From positions 9,500 through 73,499 of the forward strand of contig JALNWE010000008.1 in assembly GCA_023231065.1 (NCBI GenBank): DNA of 64,000 nt, written 5' to 3'. Positions 63,150-64,000 of this stretch are shown piece by piece (position 1 is the stretch's first letter; every line of letters begins with the position of its first letter). Source of the stretch: Bacteroidales bacterium (GTDB lineage: Bacteria > Bacteroidota > Bacteroidia > Bacteroidales > FEN-979). Below the pieces are notes generated by a model. It saw only the letters and a list, made by a program, of their open reading frames with translations, did not search any database and was not told the origin of the DNA. The position numbers were made by a program, and so were the translations under genes.

Positions 63150-64000
63150 ATGAATTGTTAATCCCATTAAATTCAAGCTTCGCAAAATAAGTTCCATGGG
63201 AGAAACCGGAAACATTCAAACCCATCCTGGTCAATCCCTCACTGACAGGCACAACATCATCTTTATAAACCTGGCGACCGGCGTTGTCGTAAATGCTGAT
63301 CCTTGCATTTCCGGTTTCGGGCGCCCTGAAAATCAAACTCACATATTGATATGCCGGATTTGGAAAAATCAATAGTTCCTGCTCCGGTTGTGTCCCTGAA
63401 TAACACACAGAGGGTATATGGACGGTAATTCCCCTTATAGGATCGGCATGGCTATCACTAACCTCGGTTAGTTCCGATACATTGCCAAACCGGATTGTCT
63501 GTCCTTCTGAAAATGTAATGTTTGTTCTTATCCTGATAAATAGAACAGGCTCATTGCGATAAACATGGATGGGGTCTGTTTCTGCCCAAACGATATTCAA
63601 CCGGTTTTCTTTAACCGCGTAAATGGGATCTCCCTGAATACAATTCACTTCCAGGATATCAACCAGTTCCTGGGGAAATTCAAGCGCAAGCGACAATGCC
63701 CCCAGATCAAATTCCCCATCCAGTGTGATGGGAATAAAAAGCTCACTTCCATTTTTTGCCCCGATCGTTTTACTGGCGGAAATTTCCACCCCTGATAAGG
63801 ATTTAGGAGCTGTGCCTGGTATATGTGAGCCATTTACATCGCCAACGCACAATCCATATAAATCAACGGTCATATCGCCATCGTTCATTATGACTATATT
63901 GCCGCCGGTTTGTTTCTCAAAAGTCCAATCCCCACGCGCAAAGGTGGTATCCAGCCCCACAAAACGCTTTTTAACTTTCAGCACATCAACAGCGCTGACC
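63115..64000 (-). CDS. dockerin-like and T9SS sorting domain protein, N-terminal part outside the window
   Basis: The frame is open to the right window edge; the first in-window start is only a GTG, and the residues before it (VSAVDV) continue the domain, so the gene begins outside. The visible 295 residues open with a dockerin-like segment (AVDVLKVKKRFVGLD), then MTVDLYGLCVGDVNGSHIPG, a cohesin-like beta domain (about 80-200) and a T9SS type A sorting domain at the end (LLIFPNPAYQYVSLIF ... GTYFAKLEF). It is a surface or secreted protein. Its end overlaps the convergent gene by 35 bases. Confidence 0.85.
   Translation of the reverse strand, partial: VSAVDVLKVKKRFVGLDTTFARGDWTFEKQTGGNIVIMNDGDMTVDLYGLCVGDVNGSHIPGTAPKSLSGVEISASKTIGAKNGSELFIPITLDGEFDLGALSLALEFPQELVDILEVNCIQGDPIYAVKENRLNIVWAETDPIHVYRNEPVLFIRIRTNITFSEGQTIRFGNVSELTEVSDSHADPIRGITVHIPSVCYSGTQPEQELLIFPNPAYQYVSLIFRAPETGNARISIYDNAGRQVYKDDVVPVSEGLTRMGLNVSGFSHGTYFAKLEFNGINNSFKTTKALIVEK

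Overview
The window looks like a chromosome segment of a Bacteroidota bacterium, probably an anaerobic or facultative Bacteroidales-type organism. Evidence: a SusC/SusD pair, many proteins ending in type IX secretion (T9SS) sorting domains, TAnnTTTG-like promoter boxes, paired exbD genes with a proline-rich TonB, and a heterodisulfide-reductase-like electron-transfer operon. No rRNA, tRNA or CRISPR array was seen.

Layout. 1-3096: the end of a complex I operon (nuoM, cut by the window edge, and nuoN) plus two small unknown genes. 3221-8959: a PstS-like lipoprotein, a TPR protein and the ExbB-ExbD-ExbD-TonB energy-transducing set, closed by a strong terminator. 9112-9527: a deleted group II intron. 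9537-11699: a secreted C10 cysteine peptidase. 11700-22845: an AT-rich accessory island with a 2079-residue SpvB/RHS polymorphic toxin, a membrane-protein candidate immunity gene, and a displaced RHS C-terminal tip joined to the main gene by 67 identical bases and followed by its own membrane-protein gene. The island also holds a decayed lipoprotein gene, an orphan LytTR regulator and an XRE regulator broken over three frames.

22846-29727: a seven-gene hdrCBA-flxDCBA operon, predicted to move electrons between NAD(P)H, ferredoxin and a disulfide-type acceptor. 29890-36548: T9SS cargo, a STAS-kinase-like fusion and a YfcC-type transporter.

36684-48992 is the most coherent catabolic locus. An exported cyanophycinase sits in one operon with SusC, SusD and a surface lipoprotein. 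Divergent from it are an isoaspartyl dipeptidase and an M28 peptidase, then an enolase-superfamily racemase and an M14 carboxypeptidase. Transporters of the YfcC, DAACS and CstA families lie on both sides. Together they suggest a SusCD-based system for taking up and degrading cyanophycin or similar isoaspartyl peptides. This is inferred from family membership and gene order.

49046-64000: a GPP34-domain protein, an NmrA-like reductase, the DAACS and CstA transporters, a kinase-less two-component propeller, TspO, paired GH127 and GH146 arabinofuranosidases, a rubrerythrin-like protein, a transglutaminase-like protein and the end of a dockerin-like T9SS protein that runs off the window.
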